A DNA stretch of 47,500 nucleotides from Monoplex corrugatus. Its lineage: Eukaryota > Mollusca > Gastropoda > Littorinimorpha > Ranellidae. This document shows positions 10,550 through 22,231 of the stretch, piece after piece; positions within the stretch are counted from its first letter, which is position 1; every line of letters starts with the position of its first letter. The position numbers and the translations under genes were made by a program. The DNA lies in the NCBI GenBank assembly GCA_030674185.1, contig CM060307.1, positions 57,056,481 to 57,103,980 on the forward strand. Reading direction: 5' to 3'. The notes under the pieces were generated by a model that was given only the letters and a program-made list of their open reading frames with translations, did not search any database and was not told where the DNA came from.

Positions 10550-13500
10550 CTTGAGTATGTTCCTGCAGATATCCTTCAGACGCACAACACAGATTTAATA
10601 AAACATGACAATATAGATGTATTTTATTCTAATTTCATCGAAGTTGTCTTAAAGGCAGCTTTCTCTTCTATTCCAGTGTGCAAGTCGGTGACACTAGGCA
10701 AATACCGTGGAAATTCGTGGTGGACGAAAGAATGTGAACAGGCTGTTGCCTTTAAAAAAGAAACGTTTAAAATCTGGCTGAAAAATAAAACACCTGCACA
10801 TCATTTGAACATGAAGAAAGTAAAATTCAATGTAATAGAGTAATAGCACAAGCAAAGAAGTCCTATTGGACCAGTTTCTGCAATGATGAAGTATCTGAAT
10901 CAAAGGATATGTACAAAGTGTGGAAAAAAGTAAAAGAAATGAAACATGGTCATACACTGCCAAGCTACCCAGTTAAGTTTAAAGACAACATATTTCCAAA
11001 TTCCTTTGAAAAAGGTAACGCCTTTCTTAATCTTTTTTCAGACAATAGCCGATCAGCTACTTTAAAGTCAACTAATGGTCAACACAGAATAGAACAGGAG
11101 AAAAATGACATCTATGTTGATCCAATGTCTAAGGAGGAATCATTATATCAATTCTCCCATTCAACTGGACGAATTCATGGAAACTTTGGCGTCTTTTTCA
11201 TCCAATAAATCTTCTGTTGGTTTAGATGGTATTTCTTATCAGATGCTAATTCATTTGCCTCTAAAGTGGAAGGATTTATTACACTCATTTTTCCAAAAAT
11301 GTTGGTTGAATGGAGCTCTTCCAAAACTCTGGAAGAAGTCCGTGATAATTCCCATCATTAAGGAAGGCAAATCAAGGTCACTCATTGACAGTTACAGACC
11401 AATAGCTTTAATTTCTCATGTTGGGAAACTGATGGAAAAGATTATTCAGAAGCGTTTGTTCCATTATTGTGAGCGAAGTGATATTATTCCACCTCAACAG
11501 GCAGGATTTAGGAAAGGGCGATGTACAACAGATCATTTAGTGAAACTTACAAGTCAAATCAAAAAACAATTTTCTCGTAGAAAAAGCACTTTGGCTACGT
11601 TTCTTGACGTGAAGAAGGCTTACGACACTGTGTGGCATTCAAGACTGCTTTACAAATTGAAGAGCATTGGTGTAACAGGTAAAATGTATTATTACATTAA
11701 AGACTTTTTATCCTGTAGATCAATGTGTGTAAGATTAGGGACTGTATACTCTTCATTTAAAGACATAGACATGGGGATCCCTCAGGGGTCAATCATAGCC
11801 CCCATCCTGTTCAGTATACTTCTTTATGATTTACCACAACATTTGTCGAAGAACACTAATGTTGTACAGTATGCAGATGATATTGCCATATGGATGAATA
11901 CCACTCTTCGAAAAAATACAAACAAAAGAACAATCACCCATGTACAAAAGCTCTACCAATATGATCTTGATAACCTGAGTAATTACATGAAAGACAACGG
12001 TCTGGATTTATCGAGTGAAAAGACTTATCTTATGCTTTTTAACAATGGTGAAAACCCTAAAACTCTCCCTACGTTATCGCTGGACAATAATTCACTTGCT
12101 TATAAGCCCATCGTTAAATTTCTAGGAGTGTACATAACACGAAAGTTGAATTGGTGACATCATATCGAATATTTAATTACAAAAGCAAACAAAAGACTTA
12201 ACTTCTTAAAAATAGTCAACAGACAATCCTGGAGCCAAGACACTCAAACTATGTTACACCTTGCGATTTCTTTGGTTGGATCGAAACTGCTCTATGGACA
12301 AGAGGTATATTTTACTGCCTCGAATGCACTCTTAAAAAAATTACAGAGTGTAGACAGCAAAGCTATTAAATTGGCTCTTGGTGTGCCCGTTCATACAAAC
12401 ACAATGAAGTCTTATAAAGAAAGTAACATATTACCGCTTACAGATCAACGTGAATTAGCGGTGACAAAGTATGTTATTAGAGCTCTGGCCGCAAAGAACT
12501 CAGTTAAGGATGAATTACTATACACCTCGGAAACTGACTATCCTCAGAAAGCTCGAAAGGTGCATTCTCTTCAACCTATACGAAATTTTGCAGAAGTCCC
12601 TCCTGAGCGAAAACAATGTTGATATAAATAACATTCCAGTAATGCCTCTTATTCCATCCATACCTTCCTGGGAACTTGAAAAAGCTAACTTTGACATAGA
12701 CTACATAAATCTCAATAAAACAGAAGAAATAAATATTCTAGTAGCAGAAGTCAAATCTCATTTAACCACATATTATCCTAATCACCTAAAAATTTTCAGA
12801 CAGGTCTGTTTTAGATACAGCTGATAGCGGAGCTGGATTCGTCATTCCTGCCTTAAAGGTACAAAAATCTTTTTACATAGGTAAAGGCTTCTCTATTTTT
12901 ACATCAGAATTATACGCAATATTGATGGCTCTTAACTATATTATTAGCTTCTCATACGATATCTGCAATATACTATAGTGTGCTGATTCTAAATCAGTGT
13001 TACGTAGCTTGAAACAAACAGAAAATGTAATACGAAATGACATTATATGTGAGATCAAACATTTGATACATTGTATTTCATCCAGTGGTGTTGGTATAAA
13101 TTTTTGCTGGTTCCGTCACATTGTGGACTTTATTGGAATGAAGTTTCGGACAAATTAGCAAAAGACGGTGCATCCAATAATGCAAATACCGTAACTTTCC
13201 ATAACATACGACTGTCAGTTCATGAACTTGGTTCTGTGTTAGAATGTTCACTGTATACAAATTTTTCCAATACCCAAAGCCTGATACCTAACTGCCCCAG
13301 ACAACTAGCGTCCTTGATATACAAACTAAGGCTTAACTCTTGGAAAACAAAATATACACAGAATGTATGTATTTGTTCAAAAGAATTATCTGTCCACCAT
13401 CTGCTCTTTGAATGTCCTATTTTACTTACGACATATAGAAATAACAATCTCGATTTTTCATGTACTGACTCTAGAGATATCCTTTACAACAAAAATAATG

Positions 13501-13556
13501 ATATTATTTCGGTAGTCCAGCTGATTCTCAGATCCCCTGTTGGCAGATTGTTATGA
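10550..13556 (+). pseudogene. RT-RNase H polyprotein of I-group LINE copy 1 (broken)
   Basis: Coding remnants in order are: linker (WWTKECEQAVAFKKETF, near 10719); a frameshift near 10830; more linker to about 11140 and a second frameshift; then RT. RT motifs are RPIALISHVGKLMEK, QAGFRKGR, FLDVKKAYD, MGIPQGSIIAPILF and QYADDIAIWM (YADD at 11870-11881). An in-frame TGA at 12155 interrupts the region after RT where copy 2 reads SWNVH. Another shift comes near 12600. In RNase H the first catalytic Asp is lost: where copy 2 reads FTDGS, this copy reads FRQ and then shifts frame near 12800. The C-terminal part (VPSHCGLYWNEVSDKLAKDG and a CxC-H-C motif) is readable to 13556. With at least four shifts and one stop it cannot make an active enzyme. 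Protein identity to copy 2 over RT is roughly two thirds by eye, so the two are distinct subfamilies. Confidence 0.88.
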
Positions 13557-13695
13557 AGAGTTAATTAATTGTTGTCTGTTATTAATTGACACTGTTAACT
13601 TAATGTTCTGAATTCTTAATTGTTATTGTTCCCCTTCTTACATTCAAACTATCACTACCCCTTCCCATCCCCGTCCCCCACCTTTTTTTTTTCTC

Positions 13696-13698
<3 letters not shown>

Positions 13699-13788
<90 letters not shown>

Positions 13789-13812
13789 TGTGTATGTGTG
13801 TGTATGTGTGTC
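13699..13812. repeat. (TG)n array inside a LINE 3' UTR
   Basis: An almost pure TG run between the T-run of the 3' UTR and the terminal hairpin of LINE copy 1. Copy 2 has a C-run but no (TG)n at the matching place, so the array was gained within this copy or its subfamily. Confidence 0.92.
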
Positions 13813-13857
13813 TAAAATCACTATTGTGAACAGACATTAAATAAAGATTCCATTCCA

Positions 13858-14834
13858 TTCCTGCAGATACAATGGTATCATTCACATACCGAACCTGTAC
13901 GTGATCATGTACTTATTCCTCATTATCAGCATGTAAGTGACCACTCAATAGAACACAGTGCCAATTTTCTCATCAGGAGTAGCAGGGTGTTGAAGTTCAC
14001 AGTACCTTACATAAGGCAAACGCTGCCAGCTTGGATGGTGTGAAGCTGAAAAGTCAATTAACTATTAATAACGCCTTCAGCCAAGTGTCTCATCTGGTCT
14101 GAAATCACATAACCTCGCCTGACCTCACCTAATCTCTGATTGACTGATTTTCCCGGCTTCATTTCATAGCCATTGTGGTATGACAGCTAGGACAAGACCT
14201 AACAAATGAATAAAGATTTTATGTTCGATTTTTCTCATCTAAATATATCGACCAAAGAATTAAAAAAAAAAAAAAAAAAAGAAACAGTAGCAAATGGATT
14301 AATATGACTTCCCACCACAAAATAAATTATAGCTTGTCACCAGGTGTTATTTTTAGATTATAACAGAAGCTAAATGGTATTTTATGCCCTATCTAATGAT
14401 GAAAACATTTGGATTCTAAAATCGAATGATTGTTTTTTGAGATATGGGCTTTGAGAGATGGTATCTTCTGGTTCGTCTTTATGAGAAAAATAACTCGAAC
14501 CAAATCAGTATTTTCACAAGAACTTTTCCTTAGAAGCCGAGACTCAATCTTCATAAAATGTGAAACATTTGTCGAACAAATTATTTCGGTTCAATGGGTC
14601 AGTTCCAAAAACCGAAGGGGCAAATGGTAGTGGAAAACAACAGTTTTTTGAGTTTTTTCATCGCCCATTATTTTCACTTGATATGTGTTTCTAAATACAT
14701 TGTAACTTGGAAAAACTCAAGATGTTTGGAATTTACAGATAGTTGTATGGTCAGTAAGAGTTACAGAATCAATCAGTTTATATCAAAATACAAACTTATC
14801 GCCCCGATTCCCCCCAAGTCCCATTTTGGCTGGT
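13858..14834. other. Mostly unassigned stretch; possible short antisense RT trace
   Basis: On the minus strand, about 13862-13900 reads VQVRYVNDTIVSAG, which resembles an RT catalytic box (RYVDDT type, as in Penelope-like elements). It is too short to classify. A pure A run lies at about 14261-14280. I recognise nothing else in the rest. Confidence 0.25.
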
Positions 14835-17800
14835 TGTGGTCATCATCATCATCAGGTGCCCTGCCGCATGGCGTCGGCGACCATGGACTTCCAACCATCT
14901 CTATCTCTCGTTACCCCCAGCATCTCCCCCACCCTCTTCATCCTCAACCACCTTGCAAGTCCGTCCAGCATTCTCTCCCTGGGTCTACCCGGTGCTCTCT
15001 TTCCCTCCAGCTTTCCCGTTGTGACCAGGTGCTCCAAATCCCCCTTCCTCATAAAATGGCCTATAATGGTGCTTGTCTTTTCCTAATCTTCCTTATCAGT
15101 GATCGACTTGTGTCTGCCTCCATCAAGACTATCTCGTTTGTTTTCTTTGCTGTCCATGGTACTCTCAACATTCTTCTGAGAAACCACATCTCGGCTGCCT
15201 CAATCCTGCTCTGGCTTTGCTTGCTGACTGTCCACGCCTCGCATCCGTACAACAGTATTGGTTCTATATAACATTCAAGGACTCTCTTTCTGATGTTAAT
15301 TGATAGGCATTTGTTGGTAAGAATGCTTGTCATCTTCTTGAATGTGTTTTGGCTTGGCCGATTCTGCCAGCTATTTCCGATGTGCATCTGCCGTCTGATG
15401 AAATGACCGTTCCCAGGTATTTGAACTTATTAACCTGTGTAAAGGTTGTGCCATTTGCTGTTATTTTGCAGGAGGGGATTTCATGTTTTTTACTGATCAC
15501 CATGACTTCAGTCTTCCTGCTGTTTAGTTCCAACCCCTTACCTTTGCTTTCTGTTTCTAGTATATTCACAAGGTTTTGTAGGTCCCTTTCATTTTCTGCA
15601 ATTAGCACGGTGTCATCTGCGTACCGAATGTTGTTTATCATTTTCCCTCCAACCTTTATCCCAGGGTCTTCTTCTAGGTTTCTCATGATGTTTTCGCTAT
15701 ATAGTGAAAACAGATCTGGTGACAAAATACAACCCTGTCTGACTCCTCTTTTGATGTTTAGAAAAGAGCTTATATTGTTTTCTATTCTCATTGCAGCTGT
15801 TTGTTCCCAGTACATATTCCTGATTATTCGTAGATCTTTTCCATCGACATTGAGTCTCTCCAGTTGGTTGATCAATTCTTCATGTCGTACCCGATCGAAA
15901 GCCTTGGTATAGTCAACAAAGCCTAAATACAAATCCTTATTCATCTCAACTGACCTCTCTATGATAGTTCTTAGGATGTATATGGCATTAATAGTTCCTT
16001 TCCCTTCCACAAATCCACACTGTTCTTCTGCTATTTCTCTTTTGATTCTATTCCTTGTCCTCATCATGATTATTCTTAACAGGATTTTTGTTACATGACT
16101 CATCAAACTGATTGTGCGATGGAGTTCGCATTCTATAGCCCCTGTCTTCTTTGGAAGTGCAATGAAAATTGATTTTGACATATCTTTGGGGATTTTTCCT
16201 GTGTCATAAATTTCATTTAGGAGGACTGTTATTTTTTCTATGCCAAATTCCTCCAGGGCTTCAATCATCTCTGTAGTAATGTTGTCTGGTCCTAGGGCTT
16301 TTCCTGGTTTCATCTTTTTCAGTGCTGCTCTGACTTCATCTTTCATTATGGGTGGTCCTTCAAAGTTCTTTTTTATAATGTGTTCTTGTTTCTGTCATCC
16401 TCAAAAAGGTCTTTAATGTACTCTCCCCGTCTGTCTAATACCTTGTCTTTTTCCATGATAAGCGTGCCATCTTTTGATTTTAAGCAACCAGTTGATGTGC
16501 ATGTATTTTTCCTGTGAACAATTTCTTCAATTCGTCTTTACATACCCTGAGGATCCATTTTGTGTCGTTCTTCTATCTCTTTGCATTTTGTGTTCAGCCA
16601 AGCTTCCTTAGCTTCATTGCACCTATACCTGATTTCTTTGTTTATCTTCCTGTATATCTCCCCGTTTCTCTTTGCCTTCCTCCTTTTCTCCATCAGGCCC
16701 AAAATTTCATTAGTCATCCAGCTCTTTTTTGCTATTCTATTTGCTTTAGGGATTTCCTCACAAGCTTCATTTATAGAACTTCTCAACTTTGTCCATTGTT
16801 CCTCACTGTCACCAACGTCTTCCAGAGCACTGAATTTGTTTTGAACATGTACATTAAATTTTTGACGTATCATTTCATCTGTCTTCAAGAGTCCAAGGTT
16901 TAGTTTGATGTTGCTTTTGGTCTGTTTCCTTTTCCTCAATTTCAGCCTAAACCTTCCCCACTACCGGATTGTGGTCACTGTTGCAGTCTGCGCCTGGTAG
17001 TGTTTTTGCTGACAGTAAAGAATTTCTAAATCTTTTGTTGATCAGGATGTAGTCAATTTGATTTTTGGTATTATCTCCTGGATTCATCCAAGTCCATTTT
17101 CTTCTGTTAGGCTGCTCAAACCAGGTGTTTCCTACTATGAACTCATTCATCTGTGCCCATTCTACAAGCTTCCCCCCTCTTTCGTTTTGTGTACCAAGGC
17201 CATGAGGTCCAACTATATCCTCCACCCTATCCTGTCCCACTTTAGCATTAAAATCTCCCATTATGACTGTAACTTCCTGTGATTTACATTGGACCTTGGC
17301 CATCTCTAAAACTTCGTAGAAGTTGTCGATGTCTTCCTGAGTACTTGCGGATGTTGGTGCATACACCTGTATGATATTGATATCAAAAGGTTTCCCTCCG
17401 TATTTGACCAGTAAAACTCTGTCGGACACTGCCCAGTATCCTTTAACTGCTTTTGATTTGTCTTTGTCCATTATGATGCCTACTCCTCTTTCATGTGAAT
17501 TACCACCAGAGTATATCACTGTATATTCTCCTGATGTTATCATGCCTGCCCCCTTCCATCTCATTTCCCCTAGTCCTAAAATACTGATGTTAAGCCTTTC
17601 CATCTCCATTTTGATGTTGTCTAATTTACCTTTCTGCAGCATTGTTCTTACATTCCATGTTGCCACCTTGGTGTTGAATTTAATCTTGGTTTTGGTCGCA
17701 GTAGCTGGCTGACGGTCTGGTGTCACCTGCGCCGCATGACAGTCCGTACTGGGCGAGGGTGCTCCACAGGAGCACCTATTGACGTCGTTAACTTTCTTCT

Positions 17801-18065
17801 TTATTCTTCCTCTGTCCATGGATTTCCTGGGGAAAAGTACGATGGTGGTTTCCCCTTGCCTTCCATCGGTTTTTTATTTCAGGGTTGACTCCCTTAGCCT
17901 TACTCTCTCCCGAGATGTCCACAAGGCAGTGGAGCTATTTACCCATAGCTTGGGGATCTGGTTCGCGGGCACCAGGGCGTGTCCACACGCCGGGGGCCTG
18001 CATGCCTCTCGTCTGGGGGCCAGACCTCCTCCGAGTCCTGGTTGTGGTAAGCACTGTAAAGTAAG
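14835..18065 (-). mobile_element. RTE-clade LINE, nearly full length, broken
   Basis: On the minus strand the element begins near 18065 with a GC-rich 5' leader (CACAACCAGGACTCGGAGG). It continues through the endonuclease and RT ORF (start ATG at 17819) and ends GGCACC(TGATGA)n near 14835-14860. A short trinucleotide tail in place of poly(A) is typical of RTE elements. No ORF1 is present, also as expected for RTE. The insertion has several frameshifts and a stop, so it is dead, but its domain series is complete. The GC-rich leader contrasts with the AT-rich surroundings. Confidence 0.88.
14852..17819 (-). pseudogene. RTE endonuclease-reverse transcriptase (broken)
   Basis: This single ORF would nick target DNA and copy the element RNA. 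The N-terminal APE-type endonuclease shows ATWNVRTM, LGLGEMRWKG, VYAPTS, VIMGDFNAKVG, NQIDYILIN and SDHNPVV in the family order. The linker (WMTNEILGLMEKRRKAKR) precedes RT: MKPGKALGPDNITTEMIEA, GFVEGKGTINAI, LGFVDYTKAFDRVRHEELI, GVRQGCILSPDLF, RYADDTVLIAE (YADD codons at 15612-15623) and FKYLGTVISSDG. The C-terminus has LLYGCEAWTVSK, EMWFLRRMLRVPWTAK and MRKGDLEHLVTTGKLEGKRA. Breaks are: an extra T near 16954 just after the endonuclease; an in-frame TAA at 16538; a shift near 16375; a shift near 15350; and a shift near 15056. Catalytic residues of both domains survive, so the breaks look comparatively recent. Confidence 0.9.
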
Positions 18066-18097
18066 TGACAAGTGACTCATTTCATGTTAGAGGGTCA

Positions 18098-18104
18098 CCT
18101 CTCT

Positions 18105-18152
<48 letters not shown>
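18098..18152. repeat. (CT)n microsatellite
   Basis: Pure CT run just outside the 5' end of the RTE element. Confidence 0.9.
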
Positions 18153-18154
<2 letters not shown>

Positions 18155-18374
18155 CAAGCAATGACCTAATTCTGTTCTGGTGTGTCTCTGAGGAGGCCAA
18201 AATTATAGGCATGCAGCAGACAAGTGGAACGAATTACAGTACGTTTTCGCTGCAGACACAACAATACAGCACTTGTCAATGAACTGGCGAGAAAGATATG
18301 TCACAGTAAACTAGATTATATGCGAAAATGTTTCTACATACTTTTAGCCAACAATGCGCTTCTTCTCCCACCTG

Positions 18375-18428
18375 TTGTTTCTCTCTCTCTCTCTCTTCCT
18401 ATCTCTATGTATATCTCTTTGTGTGTAT

Positions 18429-18515
<87 letters not shown>
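18375..18515. repeat. (CT)n-(TG)n microsatellite
   Basis: A short CT tract followed by a nearly pure (TG)n from about 18430 to 18513. Confidence 0.93.
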
Positions 18516-18639
18516 GGTTTTTTTTCCAATCATTTATTGTAGGGAAAAAGGTATGTCGTGGCATCAGGCCAGTAATTTTTACCCTTGGAAAAGAAAGAAC
18601 AGTGTCAATGTCAGTGTCATTGTCAATTACTGTTTACTT

Positions 18640-18674
18640 GTTTCTCTCTCTCTGTCTCTCTCTCTTTTTTTTTT

Positions 18675-18725
<51 letters not shown>

Positions 18726-18846
18726 ACTCTACTCACTCTGTCTCTCTCTTTCTCTTTCCCCGTTCTTGCTCGCTGTGTTTGCTTTTCCATTCTTGCTACA
18801 TATTACATGTACAGATACATAGATATACAAAAAGACATATGAAGAT

Positions 18847-18878
<32 letters not shown>

Positions 18879-18955
18879 AGATAGATAGACAGATAGATAG
18901 ACTGATATATAGATTAGATAGACAGATTAGATAGATATACAGAAGTACAGATACA
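18640..18955. repeat. (CT)n and (TAGA)n arrays
   Basis: CT-rich from about 18642 to 18760, then (GATA)n from about 18847 to 18945 with AGAC and ATAT interruptions. Confidence 0.9.
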
Positions 18956-19239
18956 TGAGTCTGGCAGATTATCACTGGCAGATTTGAGTGGAGCACATAT
19001 GGAATGTTCTGAGTGCGATGTATCCTTCTTGATCAAATGTAACAAATTGGTTCGTCATAGACTTCTAGGCTTACTGACGTCTCTCTGCTAGCTTATAGTT
19101 TTGTTATGTGCGCTAATCCAAACGATACACTTCTGGTCCTAAGCCAAAGTTCTGTTCTGTTCACGAGGTGAAAACATTCGCATTTGAATTGTGAAATACT
19201 TCAGGGTCTGAATCGATTTGACTCACACGGTGTAAGTCA

Positions 19240-19530
19240 CATGATTTGTTTGTTTGATTGTTTGTTAGTTTGTTTGTTTGTTTGTTTGGTTGTTGTTGGT
19301 TGTTGGTTGGTTGGTTTGGTTGTTGGTTGGTTGGTTGGTGTTGGTTGGTTGGTTGGATGGTTGTTTGGGTTGGATGGTATGTTTTGTCTATTTTTTGTTT
19401 ATTTGTTGTTTGTTCTTTGTTAGTGCACATGGATTTGGCTGGTTGGTTGTATGGTTGGTTGGTTGATTGTTTGGTTGGTTGGTTGATTTTGTTTTGTTTT
19501 GTTTTTATTTTTTTATTTTTTTAATGTCCT
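19240..19530. repeat. (TTTG)n / (TTGG)n array
   Basis: TTTG units grade into TTGG units and back to (TTTTG)n. Frames rich in VGWLV and CLFVCL are repeat translations. Confidence 0.9.
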
Positions 19531-19566
19531 GCCAACATGCAATTGAGATAGGTGTAATGGATAAGA

Positions 19567-19807
19567 TCTCTCTATCTCTCACCCTCCCTTCCTTACTCCC
19601 TTTCTCTCTCTCTTTTTCTCTCACTCTTTCTCTCTCTCTGTCTGTCTGTTTCTCTCACTCTTTCTCTCTCTCTGTCTGTCTGTCTCTCTCTATCTGTCTC
19701 TTTCTCTTTCTGTCTATCTCTGTCTCTCTGTGTGTCTCTGTCTCTCTCTTTCTCTTTCTCGCTCTCTGTCTGTCTGTCTATCTATCTGTCTGTCTGTCTG
19801 TCTGTCT

Positions 19808-19872
<65 letters not shown>
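19567..19872. repeat. (CT)n/(CTGT)n microsatellite block
   Basis: CT-rich with (CTGT)n at about 19765-19810 and a pure (CT)n from about 19811 to 19871. Confidence 0.93.
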
Positions 19873-19873
<1 letters not shown>

Positions 19874-20037
19874 GTCTTGTTTAACAGTCGATATCAAAAC
19901 ATTGACTAAACTTAGAGTGTATAGCACAGTCACTGGAATACGAGAGGCATGGATATGATATAAAGTTAGATAAAAATTCTTTTTCTCCTCCTTCCGCTGC
20001 GCGCCCCCTCGTTTTTCTATTTTCTGTATCTTCAGTG

Positions 20038-20158
20038 GTGGTCTGGCCACAGTGCTAGTTTATGAGCAAATAAGACGATAAACGAAGGTCCCAAGTAGAG
20101 CATGCACTTAGTGTGATTTAAAGACCCCATGGATTGTCTATGGCAAAAGTCTTAAGAC
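20038..20158 (+). mobile_element. SINE fragment, snail-type body
   Basis: AGTGCTAG ... AAGACGATAAACGAAGGTCCC ... AGCATGCACTTAGTG ... TTGTCTATGGCAAAAG follows the same block order as the SINE at 38.06-38.42 kb (GTGCTAGTC, GAGACGATAAACCCATGTCCC, AGCACGCTCTCTGAGCACG, TTGTCTCTGG). Only the central body is present, without the tRNA head or 3' end. An A-rich tract follows. Confidence 0.6.
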
Positions 20159-20189
20159 ATACCAACTCTTTCAGGTAAACGTGTATATG

Positions 20190-20414
20190 TATTCAAAAAA
20201 AGAAAGCAAAAAAAAAAAAAAAAAAAAAAAAGAAAAGAAAAAGAAAAAAAAGAAAGAAAAAGAAAGAAAGAAATAAAAAAAAAACAACACGAAAAAAACA
20301 ACAACGAACAAACAGACAAAGAAAGAAACAGACACACAACCAACCAACCAACCAACCAATCAAACAAAAACACGAAAAGACAAACAAAAACAAAAAAAGA
20401 AACAGCAAAGACAT

Positions 20415-20472
<58 letters not shown>

Positions 20473-20511
20473 GACACATACACGCACGTAAACACACACA
20501 CACACACACAC

Positions 20512-20566
<55 letters not shown>

Positions 20567-20570
20567 CACC
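20190..20570. repeat. A-rich tract, (CCAA)n and (CA)n block
   Basis: A long A-rich stretch with GAAA interruptions (20190-20335), (ACCA)n near 20336-20360, then (CA)n to about 20570 with CACG interruptions. Confidence 0.92.
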
Positions 20571-20774
20571 CCTAACATACACCCTAGATGGTGAAATAAT
20601 GCTTTCAATCTCCTTTTAATGCAAAAATCCTTACAAAAATAGCTAGAATTTTTTTTTCTAACTTCTCCACGTCACCGTGAGCTTGAAGAAGTATTAAATG
20701 AACTAAAACCTGTCGTGAAGCGAGGACAATGATAGACTGTCACAACAGACTGATTTAAGTACTGTCAGAAGTTC

Positions 20775-21160
20775 ATGATTATCATCATTGTCATCGTCCC
20801 CATCATCATCACCATCATTAGTAGTAGTTGTATTATTATTATTGCTATTATTATTATCATCATTATCATCATCATCATCATCATTACATTAATGTCATCA
20901 TCGTCGTCTCGTCGTCGTCGTCGTCGTCATCATCTCATCATCATCACCATCATCATCACTATATTATCATTATCATTGTTATTGTCATCATCCTTGTTAT
21001 CTTTATAGTTATTGGTATCATTTGTTATCATTATTATCATTATTATTGTCAGTATTCTTGTTATTGTTATAATCGTTATTATCATGATCGCCATCATTAA
21101 TTAAATATTTACGTATTATCACAAGTATTACAGTCATTATTATCATTACTTCTGTCTGAT
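20775..21160. repeat. (ATC/ATT)n trinucleotide block
   Basis: Imperfect ATC, ATT and GTC trinucleotides. A (GTC)n core lies near 20900-20930. Confidence 0.9.
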
Positions 21161-21335
21161 ATTTTATGTCCACAAAATCTTCCACCAACTGTGACCATAC
21201 CGAAACAAAATTCACATCGTCTACCCAAAGCGAATGTCACTGTGTACTTCGGACGCTTGCAGACAGACAGGGAAGTTCACGGCCAAGTCGCTGAAGTCAA
21301 TGAGTTAGTTTACGGGCACTTAGTTAACTGGAAAG

Positions 21336-21432
21336 ACGCAGTGACAGTCTGTACACCACGGGTGACATTCAGTCTGGGTCCACCACTAACTAGTCCCTGT
21401 CAACAGTAGGAGGGAAGGTTAATTGGTGGTGA
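21336..21432 (+). repeat. Dispersed repeat R2, copy A
   Basis: Shared blocks with the minus strand of 30758-30858 are GTGACAGTCTGTACACCA, GGTGACATTCA, CCACTAACTAGTCCCTGTC, and CAGTAGGAGG with GGTTAATTGG. The identity is patchy but the order is strictly kept over about 100 bp. Family unknown and no coding potential. Confidence 0.6.
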
Positions 21433-21589
21433 TGTTCTGGCTCTTGTTGAACCAGAGGGGCTGCTAGCCATCACCATGCTGACACTGTGTTAGTGCTGAT
21501 GAACCCGGCGCAATGAACGGCGTAGATGTTACATCTCTGATGTCTGCGGTGGAAAAACAGCATAAGAAAAGGGTTTGTTTGAGTGCGGT

Positions 21590-21635
21590 GTGTGTGTGTG
21601 TGTGTGTTTGTGTTTGTGTGTGTGTATGCATGCAT
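21590..21635. repeat. Short (TG)n microsatellite
   Basis: TG run with TTTGTG interruptions. Confidence 0.85.
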
Positions 21636-21909
21636 GTCTTCCATGCAAGACTGCAACTAGCCTTTCATACAGAGTCACGTGTCGTACTGTCTATATCTGA
21701 TTAGAATTTCTATAAACATTAGAAAAATTTGAGCCAAATCTGATCAGAATCTTGAACATTTGTTGAGAAGATTGAGAAAATAAGTTGCATAATACATGTA
21801 TGTGACCTGCTGTAAAATAGGAACGAACCATTCTCGTTCAAAGCTAATAGTATATACTTGCAATCTCTTGAATTATGATACCATATTCTAATTCATTCTA
21901 AAGATTATC

Positions 21910-21976
21910 CACGAGCGCGTGAGTGGGCGTGCGGGCGCGGGCGCGGGCGCGGGCGCGCATACACACATACATACAA

Positions 21977-22008
<32 letters not shown>

Positions 22009-22017
22009 ACAACCTAA

Positions 22018-22049
<32 letters not shown>

Positions 22050-22078
22050 GCACGCACACACACACACACACGCACACA
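21910..22078. repeat. (GGGCGC)n tract followed by (CA)n
   Basis: GGGCGC repeats about four times near 21930-21957, then (CA)n with CACG variants to 22078. The GGGCGC part meets both the G-quadruplex and the Z-DNA sequence criteria and is the most GC-rich spot of this AT-rich region. Confidence 0.85.
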
Positions 22079-22231
22079 TTTAAATGATCACGTGCATTAC
22101 TGTCTGTCTTCAGCTACACAATTATATAAATATTCCATCCTTAAAAACAATGAGGTTCAACATGTTGCGTGTGTGCGAGTTCTGAGCAGTGGACAGAACC
22201 AGTAAAGATGATTATTATTGGAAAGAAGGAG

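Larger units (their letters stand above)
10540..13857 (+). mobile_element. I-group LINE (Nimb-like), copy 1, 5'-truncated and broken
   Basis: The element runs from the linker between endonuclease and RT, through RT, RNase H and a C-terminal Cys/His motif, to a 3' UTR. The 3' UTR has a T-run and a (TG)n array at 13699-13812 and ends TCTAAAATCACTATTGTGAA then CAGACATTAAATAAAG and (ATTCC)3. No endonuclease domain is present, so the copy is 5'-truncated. Its left edge lies next to the antisense RTE fragment. The 3' end carries a small hairpin (TCAC-TATT-GTGA, 13818-13829) that corresponds to one in copy 2. Clade assignment to the I group rests on RT plus RNase H in one ORF and general RT sequence. 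Nimb versus Loa or I proper is not resolved. Confidence 0.85.

Noticed and set aside
13862..13905. Continuation of the antisense RTE fragment to the right of LINE copy 1
   Set aside because: The motif is of a different RT type (RYVNDT) and too short. It does not match the upstream part expected for the left fragment.
14826..17819. Plus-strand frames across 14.6-17.8 kb
   Set aside because: They are shadows of the minus-strand RTE ORF and have no domain of their own.
20775..21150. Isoleucine/serine-rich membrane protein frames
   Set aside because: They are explained by ATC/ATT trinucleotide repeats.
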